The notes under the pieces: model-generated
Told to the model about the DNA's origin: nothing
The model's input: the letters and a program-made list of their open reading frames with translations, nothing else
The model's database searches: none
Origin: Fragum whitleyi
Lineage: Eukaryota; Mollusca; Bivalvia; Cardiida; Cardiidae
NCBI GenBank assembly: GCA_948146395.1
Contig: OX411544.1
Span: forward strand, 38,162,630-38,226,629
Length of the DNA: 64,000 nt
Direction: 5' to 3'
Position numbers and translations under genes: made by a program
Part shown: positions 29,477 through 42,297 of the stretch, in pieces
How the letters are laid out: each line of letters opens with the position of its first letter
How positions within the stretch are numbered: position 1 is the first letter of the stretch

Positions 29477-29792
29477 GCAAGCACATTTTAGCCTATTTAC
29501 GTCTCGCAAGCGCTTAGGAAATGATACCTCGCTTTGCATGTATGTGCACGTGCAAAGCGGGGTATCATCTCAAAGCGCTCGCGAAATGCTTTTACATCCT
29601 GAACACAGGGCAGGTCTCTTATCTGTTTATTTAATATTTGGCAGAGGACTGCTCACAATCGAAAAAATCAAAACACTCCATCTTAATGAAATTAGTGCAT
29701 AACTTTGACATTTTGGGCCATTTTATTTCATTCCTTTTCATGCATGCGGTGCACTAAACTTTGAAACTACAGCTTGAATAAGCTGTAGTTAT

Positions 29793-30690
29793 AGTCCGTT
29801 TGACTTCTATATGGACCAACCTTTTCATCAATTACATAAAATTGTGTTTGAATGAAAGATTTGTAAGTAGTAAAATCTTAATTTCAGCTTTATACCATTC
29901 CAAAAAATATTTTTTGAAAATAAAATGATTTCAAAATATTGATTTTGTATATCTAGTTAATGTTAATATTTTTGCATTTTCCGCTCTTAAACACGAGGGG
30001 TGATGATGGCTGTTTAGTAGTAAGAAATAGTAAAAACACATGGTTTTATACTAAACATTTGACAGATGAAATGTCCATTATTCCTTATTTGGACATGCTA
30101 ATTAGCATATCGACGGTCATGCCATCTTAAACTTGAATAGCACGTGATTTTTACCGTTATTACTCGCCTTCTCATCAAGTTTTCCGCGTGAAATTCCCAA
30201 CTACTTCGTTTGATAATGCTTTTTGATTGGTCTTAACATGTAAATACAGGGTTCATTTCAGGATAAATAAAAACAGTAACCAATTAGCTGGTCAAACGGT
30301 TTCTGAAGAAAGAGAGAATATACTCAGATTTGATATCCAACGGTAGCAAAAATCTTCGACGAACTTAATTATATTGAAATACTCGATTTTATACTAAAAC
30401 AATTCACTTAATATCTGACACTTTTGACTCGGTCCCTATGCAAATTAGTACTATTTTTGGTTATCAAATTCGCTGTTCCGTTTAATACAGTCACAAGTAG
30501 GTATGAAAGGCTCGAAGTTAACATGTAGACGGACGGACAAAATCATTATTTTACATTCAAAAATTCTGAAAAACAAAATTCGTCATGGTATTAGCTGGAA
30601 ATATGATATGTCAAGAAAAATATTCATTTCATCAATTAATTTCTGAGATTTTCGGCGAAATGTTGGTCCATATAGAGGTCAAACGGACTA
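29793..30690. mobile_element. TA-flanked TIR element, copy 2 (898 bp)
   Basis: TAGTCCGTTTGACTTC at the left and GGTCAAACGGACTA at the right, with TA on both borders (29791-29792 and 30691-30692). It is alignable with 12472-13379 over its whole length. No transposase. Confidence 0.82.
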
Positions 30691-30702
30691 TATAATGTTA
30701 AG

Positions 30703-31003
30703 TTAAGGCCACACTCTAATGACTTGCTGTTCATTTCAAGTCCATTACTGCATATTTTAAATTATGCTTCAAGGCTTGGGTTCTTTTTATGCAAAGGGGA
30801 AAAAGCCCCTAATTTTGGGATAATGTGTCAAAATGAGCAACTACAGGGAGACCATCGTCAGTTGGGCATGTTCCTTGACTATTCATAATGCTTAAAACTA
30901 TTTCAATAAACAGAAAGAAAAATGATTTCACAAGCAGTTTATCAGCTGATAACTGATGCACATTGATTATTTACATAAATACTCCCTTGGGTGAAACAGC
31001 ATG
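30703..31003 (+). repeat. Direct repeat, left partner
   Basis: AAGGCCACACTCTAATGACT through to CTCCCTTGGGTGAAAC is nearly identical to 42298-42595 in the same orientation, 11.6 kb away. The pair brackets the hAT-derived gene and the MULE-like insertion. No ORF in it is preserved across both copies except short frames. Confidence 0.8.
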
Positions 31004-32646
31004 CCAACTCAACTTATAATGGGGTACATGTACCCCCTGGCTTAAAATATTTTGGGTACACCAGACATTTTTGGGGTACAAAAATAAATCAATCACAAAT
31101 CATGAGAATTAAAGTTGTTTTATTTCATTTTATTAAGTACATTAATACATGACTAAATATTGCATGGATCTAGTAGAAAATAGTTTTTATTTTATTACAA
31201 ATAGGAATAGTATCAATTTTAAAGGAGCTAAAATCTTTTCTACACTGACAACATTCAGTAAACTACTTCATCTGACTTGGTCCAGGGACTCTTGGTAAGC
31301 TGTGACATATCAGGGGCTGGGAGATTTATTCATAGGATGGCATAATTAAAGATAATAATTTTGTTTTAGAAAACCATTGAAAATTCATTACTTTACAACA
31401 AATATATCTTCAACAAATATCTGAGTTCATTTCTTGTAAAATTTACTTTTTTATTTATCATATCTTTTTTTTAAATGAGTGACTTCTGTCCATCAACATA
31501 TCTCTTCACATGAGATCAACTTGATAATCAAACTAATTGTACATTGTTGCGGCACAAGCATGTGTATTTACTTTTCAAGTTTTCACGAAACACAGGGAAC
31601 AAGAGACTGTTATACGCAAGTATTTTGGCTCCCCAATTGAAATTGGTAGATTTTTTTTCAAATGTAAAATTATTATTATTATCATTATTATTATTGCAAA
31701 TGTATTATATTAGTAATAGTTACAAGTCACAGTGACTATAAGGCAGAAATAAAAACTGACTAGCAGAGGTATGACGGGAAGTGAAAAGGAAGATTCAACT
31801 AGCAGAAAAATATGGTGATACTGGTTGTAAAGTTGGAATTTAAACAAGGACGATACAGCATTGATTGATCAAGGGAATGTATGAAAATGGTGATGAAAAC
31901 ATTTTCTCAGTGCTCTTAATAACCGGATGTCACTTAATATTTGCAAATTTCGAAAAAATAAAACTCAGAAAATCAGTAAAAAATTAAAATTTCAAGATTT
32001 GTAAAGGAAAATATTGAATTTGCCCTTAATGTTTAGCTAGAATAAAGAATAAATCCTGATGATAACTTTTATTGACAGAACTGTCTGTTGTTTATCAATT
32101 CAAAAACCTCGTAACTACAGCTAAAATATGCGATTATACGATATTCTGAACAGGAAACAAGAAATGACAGTGTACTAAAGCATAAAGCTCTAGTAATACA
32201 TTAAATGAAAAAAAAAAATCATTAAAACCTTTTATGAATGATGAGTTTAAGTTTGTTTCAAGAAATGCAAATTTATATATAAACTATGGCAGAGATTATT
32301 TTGGGTTGGGCCATACTGATTTTGAGGACAAAGTATTTGTTTTAGACTGAATCTGATTACAGTTTTGGATGGGCACCATGTATGATCTATCCAAATCTGA
32401 TGCTTATTTTAATCTAGGATAGGTATTAAGGATTCTTTGGCCCAGCCCTTTTTCCTAATGGCTCATCAATTTTGCAGATGGCCCATCAAAATCTTAAATT
32501 TAACATGTAAATGAATGGGCCATGGGCCATTGGCCCATTTCAATGGCCCATCATGTAATGCATCCAAAAATATCCCTGCTATGGTACACTCTTACTGACA
32601 TAAAACTGTTCAAGATTTTCTCAAAAGAAACAAAGTAAAGCAATGA
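31004..32646. other. No gene seen
   Basis: AT-rich sequence downstream of the hAT-derived gene. It contains a short ATT/ATC microsatellite (31668-31695) and a cluster of GGCCCAT/ATGGGCC words at 32440-32555, including TGGGCCATGGGCCATTGGCC. Confidence 0.5.
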
Positions 32647-34502
32647 TCAGTAAGATGTGAAATAAATTTTACTCAGTGGAACTTCAGAGGAATGATTATC
32701 TCTCTGAATTTTGTGAAGCAGCTTGCGAGCTTCATGAGCAACTTCATTTATATCGTAATTCTCATTTCTTGAATTGAATTCAATGAACATCCTGTTCTCT
32801 ACATTTTCAGGATGTCTGCGTGAAGTTGTGGCATTATGATGTCTATTTTGAAGTGAAAATCCATGTTCACACGGCACAGAGGACAAAAGACATGTGGCCA
32901 TAACCTCAGCAAATACTACATAGTTAGGAAATGCTGCCTTATAGTCACTGATGATGTTGAGACAAAACTTGTTGGCGTTTTTCTCCCTATTTGTATTCAT
33001 TAGATATTTAAACTGCAAAAAATCATTCCTAGTTTCAGCAGCCTGGATTAATGATGGTGGTTCAGAGAAATAGGTTATGCATCTTTCAAGACTGTCAATC
33101 CCATAATGACTAAGATCACCTACAGGCAATAACTTTGGATTTAGAATTATATCTAAACTCTTAGTTAGACTCTACGTTAGACTCTATATTTAGACTCTTC
33201 GGGAAATCTTGTGTCAAATTCTACAACAAGATGTTGAATGAAAGATCTTTTAAGATTAATGAAATTTCTTCTATCTGTCAAATTGACAGAAAGAGAAACA
33301 CCTTGGTATTCTTCAAATTCCTCAACTTGGTCTATTATCTCTTGAACTGTTGGAGGGTCATGATCAGAAAAATACTGGAGGGTTTCTTTGGTTGAAACAA
33401 CAGCTGTTTTCAAAGAGTGAACATTTAGGTCGTCACTTTGAAATAGTTTAGAAATACTATTTAGGGTAGACAGCACTTCTTTCAGAAAAGCCAAAGTAAT
33501 GAGGAATTTGAAATTCTTTATTTTTTTAAGAATACCTTTAGCTTTAGCACCACCCTCACTTCTAGGGTTTGAGGCTTGTTCATGCTCTAAGCTTAATATT
33601 AATGCAGAGTAGGCATTAAAAAGGGCTGATACAGCATCAGAAAGTGATAACCATCTGACATTTGTTGTTTTTTTTTTAAACAGTTAACCTTTTTCTCTAA
33701 TACCCGATGCAACTCTCTGATTTTTTGATACCTTTGTGCTGAATACTGATAGAAATTGTACACGCTAATTAGTATTTCATTGATACACTGTAAGTAAGGT
33801 ATGGGTTTGGCAGCCCAGAAAGATACTAATGCAACTCGGTGAGCTGCGCACCACATATGAACAATTTTTGAATTAACTTACTTCAAGCGCATACCAACTC
33901 CATTAAGTCTTCCCATCATAACTGATGCATCATCACTTCCCAGGCCGCTGACCCTATTAATGCAGATTCCTGATTCATTCAAGAAATCATTTATACTATT
34001 GTATACGGTTTCAGCTTTTCCATCTCTTATAGAGATATTGGCAGCAAACTCAATCTTGACTTTGTTGTCATGTATTATTTTACAAAAGAGGATTAGTTTT
34101 TTATTCACGGCTATGTCAAGGCTTTCATCAAGCATAAGACCTACAAAAGGACTATTTTTAATTCGTGTAATTGAATTACATTTCAGCACATTTGCAGCAT
34201 ATTTCTGCAGAGTAGACGGGGCTTGGTGATTTGTTAAAATGCCACTTTTGTCATTGAAAGCTTGTGCCCCATTTTGTAATTGAAGGTCAATCAATTTTAG
34301 AAATTTACGGTTAGGCAAATTTTCTTGTGCCATGAAAATCGCCGTTTTGATCTGCGCTTCAAGGACCAGCATGATTTTCTTATTTACACATGCTTGTGCT
34401 GCAACCATGTATACTTGTGTTTACCGATAGATTTTGATCTGCAGTGATCATCACTGCCCTGGTGCCTCATAAGAGATGATCTTTGCATATTAGGGCAACC
34501 TT

Positions 34503-34703
34503 AAACAAAAATATTTGAAGTGAGATTTTTTCTCTTTATGCTAGCTCTTTCAGATATGAGACAGAACATTACGTCATTCCCTGAGTGAGTTTCGTGTCTA
34601 AGCCATTCGAATTCTTTCAGCCATTTTTGTTGGAATCTCTTCACTCTTGGTTTCTTGACTGTTGTCTCCATATTATCATCTGGTTTAGTTGGTTGTTAAT
34701 CAT
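34503..34703 (-). pseudogene. Exon of the hAT-derived gene with premature stop
   Basis: The acceptor ATTTCAG precedes ATGATTAACAACCAACTAAA. In the phase set by the two upstream exons, the third codon is TAA, after which the frame continues (QPTKPDDN, then METTVKKPRVKRFQQKW). The same frame ends at a stop near 34503, before the zinc-finger-like block resumes in another frame. Translation could restart at the ATG at 34671. Confidence 0.6.
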
Positions 34704-35378
34704 CTGAAATGATAGGAGTTTTGTCATGTGGTCTATATTTGAAACCAAAGAAAATCTCTATTTGTGACCTGTCACACAAAAAGGGCCATCTGGGTTGTGC
34801 GTAAAATATCAACCATAGTCCGACTTTGCATATTGCGCAGACTGACTTAGGTCAGAACTTCTCACAATGTGCTTATTTTCTATATCTAGAATGATCAATC
34901 TACCTCCAAGTGGATTTTTTTTTAATATGCGACCACTGGTTGACTTATGCTGGACAAAATAGTCCAAATCTCTTTTTCAAATATTCATTTTACAGAATTC
35001 CGAGATGGTCCTATTTTAATTGACAGATCACATTTATAATAGACTCTACAATGATGAACAGAATAGTGGTATAAGTTAAACATACTTAATAATTTATAAA
35101 GTTATTACAACGTTCTATATGTTTGATTAAACTTAAAATAAAAGAGTAGGTTAAATCGAGTTTTGTTAAATTACAATCACAATTCAAAATGATTTCACAT
35201 ACTGACTGTCAGATAATGATTACCTAATGAGTTATAAAAGAGTTAAATGTTTTTAAAGTTTAAAATGTACTTTTTAACAAACTAATTACTTTACATTCAT
35301 TCATGATATTTATATGTGTATACTTAGTAATAAAAAAAAGTAACAGTTATTAAAATCAAAACCCATAAGGTTGATTAC

Positions 35379-35447
35379 TAGCTTGTTCATGTTTCCTTTT
35401 TTGCTGTCCCTCATCCGACTGTGGTGTAGTTTCAGTACATTCTTCAG
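35379..35447 (-). CDS. Small phase-1 exon (69 nt) of the hAT-derived gene
   Basis: Bounded by CTTGTAG and GTAATC. It encodes AEECTETTPQSDEGQQKRKH and ends HEQA. It is symmetric (phase 1 on both sides, multiple of three), so it can be skipped or included without a frame change. Its end CATGAACAAGCT resembles that of the next exon upstream, suggesting an exon duplication. Confidence 0.55.
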
Positions 35448-35907
35448 CTACAAGAAAAAGGGAGAGCCTGTTGGGCTTTATCATTCTCAATTGCAGGACA
35501 ATTTTGAATAAAGAATTTTTTGGACTTGGCTGATTTTAAAAACTTGAAACAAAACCAGGAAAAGGGTTTGGGTGAATGCTTTTTGGGAAAAACATTTGAT
35601 GGGTGATTTTATTTTTCATATTGTTTCCTATATACAGAAGGAGAAAAGAAACATAAAATTTCAACAATTTAAACTGTTGTCTTTAGCACTTCTTTCAATT
35701 CTTATTAATGACATGTGTCATCTAGTAATGAGCTGAAATTAAATGAGTGTATTAACTAACTAAATAGGAATTGTTTTATTCAGATTAATTGTCCAACTCA
35801 TACAATTGAATCATTAAATTTAACTTGCCTTTCATACAAAGAAATAATTTTTATATAAAAAGAAATAAGAACTTGGATCTCTATATCATAAAATTGAAAT
35901 TAATTAC

Positions 35908-35973
35908 CAGCTTGGTGTTCATGTATGCTCTTTTCTTGATCCTCGGCTGGCTTAGTTTGTGAAGAGGCTTCAT
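35908..35973 (-). CDS. Small phase-1 exon (66 nt) of the hAT-derived gene
   Basis: Bounded by CTCCTATAG and GTAATTA. It encodes EASSQTKPAEDQEKSIHEHQ. Like 35379-35447 it is symmetric and ends ATGAACACCAAGCT before GTAAT. A possible further exon ends at 36143 (donor GTGAGTAC) with frame LSVNLQRIRLKIKDLL, but its 5' border is unclear. Confidence 0.55.
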
Positions 35974-36789
35974 CTATAGGAGAGAGAAAGAGAGAGAAAA
36001 CAAAACAACAACATCAAAAAAAAAAAAAAAAAAAAAAACCCAAGAAATGTAAGGTCAACCATTGGGCATTATATTTCTTCTACAAGAAGGATTTTATTCT
36101 ACTATTTTAATTATTAGGTGAAAAAAATCAAGATGTACTCACTCAGCAAATCCTTGATCTTGAGCCTGATGCGTTGAAGGTTGACAGAAAGCCCTTACTT
36201 TGCAATCATATTGTAATAAAATACGTCGAAAAAATAATTAAACTTTTGCAATGAATTATCAATCTTTATTTTGTGTTATCAGATTAAAAAGATAACAACA
36301 ATCGTGTATCTTTACGTAAAGATTACCGCGATAAAAATATTTTCTGTTCTATTCCGCAAACGCGATAAAGATTCTAGTCGGACCATTATGCTGACAACGC
36401 CAAATAAATTTATTACAAATGAAAGTTAAAGCTCAATTCTTACCCCGATTATTTTTTTGAAAAACATACGTAGATCTATTTAGACAAACGAAGCTTGTTA
36501 AATCAGCAATTCCAAAGGCGAACTCGTATCCGAAATACCGGTGCATATCCGGGTAGTAAGGTACCGTGTCGCAGCGAATCCAACCCAATAAAACTTCATG
36601 TTTGTCTTTATTAATGTTATCGCTATTTAGATAAAAGTTAATACAAAGGGGGATAGAAATGACTAACCAGACATTTTGTTCTTACCATTCTTTCTCTTAA
36701 AAAGAGAGAAGAGATTTCTATTTGTCATCATGCAGTTGCAGAGGAAGCTTCCGAAACAAGAACGACAACTGTAGGCATTGCGATACATT

Positions 36790-37561
36790 TTAAGGTAGCA
36801 ATGGACACATGGCGTCATTTTTTTCCGCCCAATGAATTTTTTTCTTGGTCACATATGTTGTAGATTAACATTGTGTAGTCATTATATCAAAATTTGAAGG
36901 TACCTTTCCACGCTCGTTTTCATGCTAGAGTTATCTGCCCTTGAGTGGTATGAGCCATTTTTTAGCAAAACAGTTATATTCGTTTTAGGTCTAGTATAAA
37001 CTCTGCACTAGGTTATAGCTATAAAACACATACATTTTGATAGACCTTATACATGTACACAGTGGCTATTGACAAGAAAATTTCTCTTTGATCAATTGCA
37101 TTTGCACTATTTGCCTTCAAAAATTAAAAATGCACTAATTTTTGTTATTTTACTGGGTAAAAATGCCACAAAAACCTATTTTTTGAAGAAATTACTCAAT
37201 GAATTTTTCTTATTTTCCGATATGTTTATAACCCATATTTTTCCTTTATTTGGTAAAAAATTCAGCATACCTTTCCATGCAAATAAGAAAGTTTATCGTT
37301 ATTTTACAGTTACCTCCTAATCGAATGGCGGTTTTAACGCTTTTTTATTGTTAAATCTAATGATCCTGTAATTCAATTAATATCAAATGATGACAAGATG
37401 CTAAATTATGAAGTTTTACCATCATTATTCTACGTTATTTCCATAAGTAGAATCTTACGAAAACCGGTCTTTTTAAACAACGCGCAGAAAGAGCCGTAAA
37501 ATAAACGAAAACCCGCTTCCGGTTTATAGAGTCGGGAGGCCGCTGTCCATTGCCACCTTAA
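36790..37561. mobile_element. TTAA-flanked TIR element, 772 bp
   Basis: TTAAGGTAGCAATGGACA at the left and TGTCCATTGCCACCTTAA at the right form an inverted repeat with one mismatch, and TTAA is the likely duplicated target. An 83-aa plus frame inside (37069) is AT-driven and not supported. It may be a piggyBac/Kolobok-type non-autonomous element. Its first nine bases equal those of the 165-bp MITE family. Confidence 0.72.
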
Positions 37562-37907
37562 TATTGTCGATCATCGTTATCTTGACGGAAAATTGTAAGT
37601 CTTACGAAATTTTATTTTTTAGCTCCACTGGCTGAAAGCCACTTGGGCTATTGTTATGGCGTTGTGTCTGTCGTGCGTCCGTCCGTGCGGCCGTAAACTT
37701 TTCTTTAAAAATCTTCTCCTCAGAAACTACTGGATGGATTTCAACCAAACTTCACAGGAATGATCCTTGGGTGACCCTCTTTCAAAGTTGTTCAAGAAAT
37801 TTTGATCCAATGAAAAACATGGATTTAATGGGCGTGGCTTATTTCCAAATATGGTAAAAAGTAAGTTTTCTAAGATTCTAATCAATGGATACCAATTAGA
37901 TTTTAAA

Positions 37908-40900
37908 GGTTGGGTATAAAACGCAGACAATATAGAACATATAGTAACGCATACTGAAGTAACTATAGAGGAAAAGTTGTGCCCGACATGGGACTCGAAC
38001 CCACCACCCCCGGAACACTAGCACGGCACTCTACCAACTGAGCTAACCGGGCACCTGGTCATGAGTCTACCCATTATCGAACACTACACTCCTCCCCCTT
38101 TTAACCAATTGGAGCCGGTCCCATACCGCGCCAAAATGGCCGAACCCAGCGTTCTCCGTTTACTTCTGACACCATTGGAGTAACTATAGAGGAAAAGTTG
38201 TGCCCAACATATGGGACTCGAACCCAGGACCCCCGGAACACTAGCACAGCACTCTACCAACTGAGTGAACCGGGCACCTGGTCATGAGTCTACCCATTAT
38301 CGAACACTACAATACGATATAGAATAAAGAGGGATTGAAGACAGGTGTATAAAAAGCAGACAACATAGGTAAAGAGGCAGTATGCTATTACGCAGACGAT
38401 ATAAAACAAAGAGCTTAAAATTCGAAGCCATTTTAAACACTTTATTCGTTTGTGTTTTTATTTTTAAAGCTTATTTATATTCATGAGATTTACGATTTTT
38501 GTTTCCGCGGCTTGAAGAAACGGTAAGTTAAAGATTAACTTTTACATCACATGCTTTCATTGCTTTGTTTATAAAAAAAGAATGCTCGTATTTATTATCA
38601 TCGGCAATTTATTCAAAACAATATAATTAGATGCATGAAAATTTAAGATTTTTTAACAATGGACAATTATATGATATGCAATTTTAAATAGGACAAGAGA
38701 GTGTATCTGAATAAATAATCAAAAAAAAAAAAAAAAAAAATAATGAATAACAGTGAAAATAAAAAAAAATAAAATACAAACAAACTTATTTTCCAAGATA
38801 ATACTCAAATTATATATTGATTTTTCAACTTTTTGATATTTTGTCACCAAATTTTCACATGATTTTATAAATGAGGAGATCGTTTGTACATGTATGCACA
38901 TGAATAATGCTTTCATTTTTTTTATTTATTTATTTATACCGTCAGTGTTATTCCTAAAGCTCGTAACTATAAATTGAAATGTTACGCTATCAAATATATA
39001 AAGTTGCAAATCTGTTTAATCCGATTTTATTTTACATCGGTTAGGAAGCAAGTTGTTCAGGCTAAGATCATTTTTTGTTCTTGATATGCGATTGCAGACA
39101 AATATTGATTCAGAGACGGATATGTTTAAGAAAGTGACCAAGAGTCAAACTTGTTAACTCAGGTGATCACTCAATGAAAGTTTGTCATCTATGGAAAACG
39201 AATATACTCCGTTTATTATCATTTTTCATGTCGCTACAGTGTTTTTGGAAGCTATCATCTAAAAGCGTTTTGGAGTTATTTCCAATTAAATGTTAAATGA
39301 CCGGCTGGACACGCGTCTAACTGATAATCGGAATTGAGGGAGCATGGTTAACACATTACAGTATTGATATATATTACGTTTTGTCACCTGTCTAGATTAC
39401 CTTGTTAATTGTCAGTAGCATTTACCTATGAGCGATCAACGATTAGCAAACTATCCGATTATGTAGACTATGTAATAGTACCGAAATATATAAAACTATG
39501 TAAAAAAAGAAATTATTCAACAGAAATATAATATTACTACAATTTCAATAGATATACGTTATAACGATCAGCAGCGGTCAATTATCAAAGTGAATTTTAG
39601 AATTCTTCAATAAGTTACAGATTATTTAAATCAACTTGGCTAACATATGTTAAGTTTTAAAATGTCGATCGTGGTAAACAAACCCCTTCACACAGCACCT
39701 TTTACGTAGGATTACAGAAATGTTAAAACACAAAATGACTAAATATTAGTTTGTACATGTACTAACGAGTAAAAAGAGTAAAAACATGTAAAAACATGTA
39801 AATAAATAATTGGAATGAGCATATTCTCTGATTCTCATGGCGACATTGTTCGTTACTTTTTAAAAAAAAAACAAAAAAAAAAGACTATTCACTGTAATTT
39901 TCGCTCTGAAACATTGCTTTAAAAATTTGAAATTGTGATGCAACAAGATTTGCGAGCGTTTGAAAACTGTACTCTTATATGCAAGTGATAGGTGGAGTAG
40001 CATTTCGGTTAACGTTTTGCAACTATTTTACCCTGAGCGTAGGGCTCATTTCATTTCAATACCAACACAACATTGAAAGCCATCATTATGTTTTAAATTT
40101 AATACCGGGTTCTCAATTGTCTTGAAGGCAAGGTAAATTTAGCTATCTGTCGAAGATGTCCAGAGATATGGCAAGTTTCAGATCATAGCATGTCTAGGAA
40201 ACAGTACAATAACTAAATAGATATAAAAAATATGAGAGAAATTGCCTTCATCAAGAATTTCACTTTTTATCTCGACTTTTTTCTATAAAGGTTTTAATAT
40301 CTTCAATAAAGCAAAATATTTCTGACATTGTAAAATTACAGTGAATAATTTCCCAGACGCATCAAAGTGACATTCCTCAAATAGGACAGGGGGCACTTAT
40401 ACGTACGACCAAAATAACATGGCTGCATCTGCAGTTGCGATATTTTGATTTTCGTGGTCTCAAGAAGATTCACTTTCTGAGAGGACCAAACTAAATAGAG
40501 TCTATTTAAATGAATTGAATGGCAAGCGCTTCTGACTATCATTCTACGTGTATTTACACGCATGGAGCCCAAATAAAATGATGAACCTTGTTATAGCTAT
40601 TTTCTCAAAGATACTATATCTATGCCGAAATATCGCTTGTCTTAGAAAAGTTATTACAAAATGTACACACAAACCACGGACCACTACATTTATAAATTCA
40701 TCTGAAAATTTACGAACAAAATGTAAATGCTTTCAATAAACATAGTAATATTAGTGTTTTATCTCGGATGAAGAAGATTTTTCTCCGCAATTCATTATTT
40801 TTGTTTTGATTATTTATTCAGAAACGTTCAATAGCCCTATTTTGAATTGCATATCACTTACTAGCAATTTTCATTGCATAAAAAAACTTGCATGCATCAA

Positions 40901-41415
40901 ATTATAATAACGTGTGATCATGATAAATACTTATACTTTTCTTTATAACCAAAGAATTCTTAGTAAAACCGTCGAAACTTGATTTTTTTTAACCTACCAT
41001 TTCTTAAAGTTAAGCAATTCTCATGAATGAAAAAAGCTCTTTGAAATAAATACACAACTGATAATTATATTAAATTATATTGTTTAATCAAATTGATAAT
41101 GAATACAGGCAATTTTTTACAACAAAATTATTCTCAATTATGATGTTAAAGTTATTTCTGAAATTACTATTTCTTAAAGGGAAGCAAAAATCGTAATTCT
41201 CATGAATATAAATAAGCTTTAAAAATAAAAACACAAACGAATAAAGTGTTTAAATGGCTTCGAATTTTAAGCTCTTTGTTTTATATCGTCTGCGTAACAG
41301 CATACTGCCTCTTTACCTATGTTGTCTGCGTTTTATACCCCTGTCTGCAGTCCCTCTTTATTCTATATTGTACGGTTAATATATATTCTATATTGTCTGC
41401 GTTTTATACCCACCC
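37908..41415. mobile_element. MULE-like non-autonomous element, 3508 bp, 9-bp target duplication
   Basis: GATTTTAAA flanks it at 37899-37907 and 41416-41424; the uninterrupted relative at 47985 has one such word. Ends GGTTGGGTATAAAACGCAGA and (reverse complement) GGGTGGGTATAAAACGCAGA start inverted repeats of about 190 bp. These contain a second internal TATAAAA(A/C)GCAGACAACA motif and reach CGAAGCCATTT...TTCGTTTGTG. The left arm is interrupted by a SINE pair (37958-38312). The 2.8-kb interior is AT-rich with no transposase. A 9-bp duplication and long TIRs fit Mutator-like elements. Confidence 0.82.
37958..38312 (-). mobile_element. Two tandem tRNA-like SINE heads inside the left TIR
   Basis: Two ~115-bp copies (about 37967-38088 and 38185-38312) share GGAAAAGTTGTGCCC(G/A)ACAT, a B-box complement GGGACTCGAACCCA, the A-box complement CTCTACCAACTGAG and GAACCGGGCACCTGGTCATG-like text. 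On the minus strand they read as tRNA-like units with TAGCTCAGTTGGTAGAG. Between them lies a unique spacer (CACTCCTCCCCCTTTTAACC). The right TIR lacks all of this, so the insertion came after the TIRs formed. Confidence 0.7.
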
Positions 41416-42297
41416 GATTTTAAATGAATGATCCTTGGGTGACCCTTTATCAGTCTACAAAAAATCATTGTGATCGGATGGAAAATATGCATTTTATGGG
41501 CAGAGGTCATTTCTCTATATGTTATATAGTGGAAACTTTGATTATCATTTTCTCAGAATGTAACAGATGGATATCAACCAAATTTCACTGGAATGATCCT
41601 TGAGTGACCCTTTATCAGTCTACAAAAATCATTGTGATCGGATGGAAAATATCCATTGTATGGGCGGAGGTCATTTCTCTATATGTTATATCGTGGAAAC
41701 TTTGAAAAATCATTTTTTTCAGAATGTCACAGATGGATATCAACCAAATTTCACTGGAATGATCCTTGAGTGACCTTTAATCAGTGTACCAAAAATTATT
41801 TTGATTGGATGAAAAATATTCATTTTATGGGTGGAGGTCATTTCTTATTGAGTTAAATGGTGGAAACTATGAAAATCATTTTCTCAGAATATAACTGATG
41901 GATATCAATCAAACATTTTTGGTATGATCTTTGGGTGACCCATTATCATGCAGCTAAAACTCATTTTGATTTGATGGAAAATATGTCTTTTAAGAGCAGA
42001 GGTCATTTCTCTATCTGTGATATAGTTCAAACTTTGAAAATCATTTTCAGCATCAGTAGAACCCCAAATATTTCAAAATCTAGTCCAAACATTTATTTGC
42101 TTTACAAGAATTTCAAGCCTGTGGAGCGACTCAAGCCATTCATGGCTTCCTAGTTTTACAATCGAAGGGTACATGTTTAGGCGTTTTTCTGTAATATTTT
42201 TTTTTTGCGAGCACGAACCCGACCATTTAAATAATTTTGCGTGTATGGACAAAGTTTTACTTGAATCACGTAAAATATTGCATGAATGGGCATGCTG

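Larger units (their letters stand above)
32647..36143 (-). pseudogene. hAT-transposase-derived gene (KIAA1586/ZNF862-like), disrupted
   Basis: Read on the minus strand it opens with an N-terminal block KRFQQKWLKEFEWLRH (34671 downward) and a BED/TTF-like part NMQRSSLMRHQGSDDH. Next is a transposase core, 34408-33878, with LMLDESLDIA and GLGSDDASVMMGRLNG, then WCAAHRVALVSF (33856-33599) and a helical segment (33494-33177). It ends with a hAT dimerisation block SSVPCEHGFSLQNR (33129-32647). Frames are broken by stops and shifts near 34502, 33870, 33550 and 33160. Upstream are two small exons with good splice sites (35379-35447 and 35908-35973) and perhaps a third ending at 36143. These proteins are RNase-H-fold transposase relatives found in many animals. 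This copy looks dead. Confidence 0.75.
37615..42157 (+). mobile_element. Helentron-like element split by a 3.5-kb insertion
   Basis: The 5' piece 37615-37907 starts TTTTTTAGCTCCACTGGCTG, followed by GTCCGTCCGTGCGGCCG. The 3' piece 41425-42157 ends CCTGTGGAGCGACTCAAGCC, CATTCATGG and CTAGTTTT. It is collinear with the uninterrupted 47697-48729. The core has ~150-bp units (GATGGATATCAACCAAATTT, GAGGTCATTTCTCTATATG). The break and target duplication are described under the inserted element. Confidence 0.85.

Noticed and set aside
37651..37857. 68-aa plus-strand ORF
   Set aside because: It lies in the terminus and first core unit of a Helentron-like element, and a related frame in the copy at 47697 is not maintained.
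38441..41239. Captured gene or transposase inside the MULE-like element
   Set aside because: Only short, low-complexity frames (for example 40336-40572) with no motif. The interior is left as uncharacterised.
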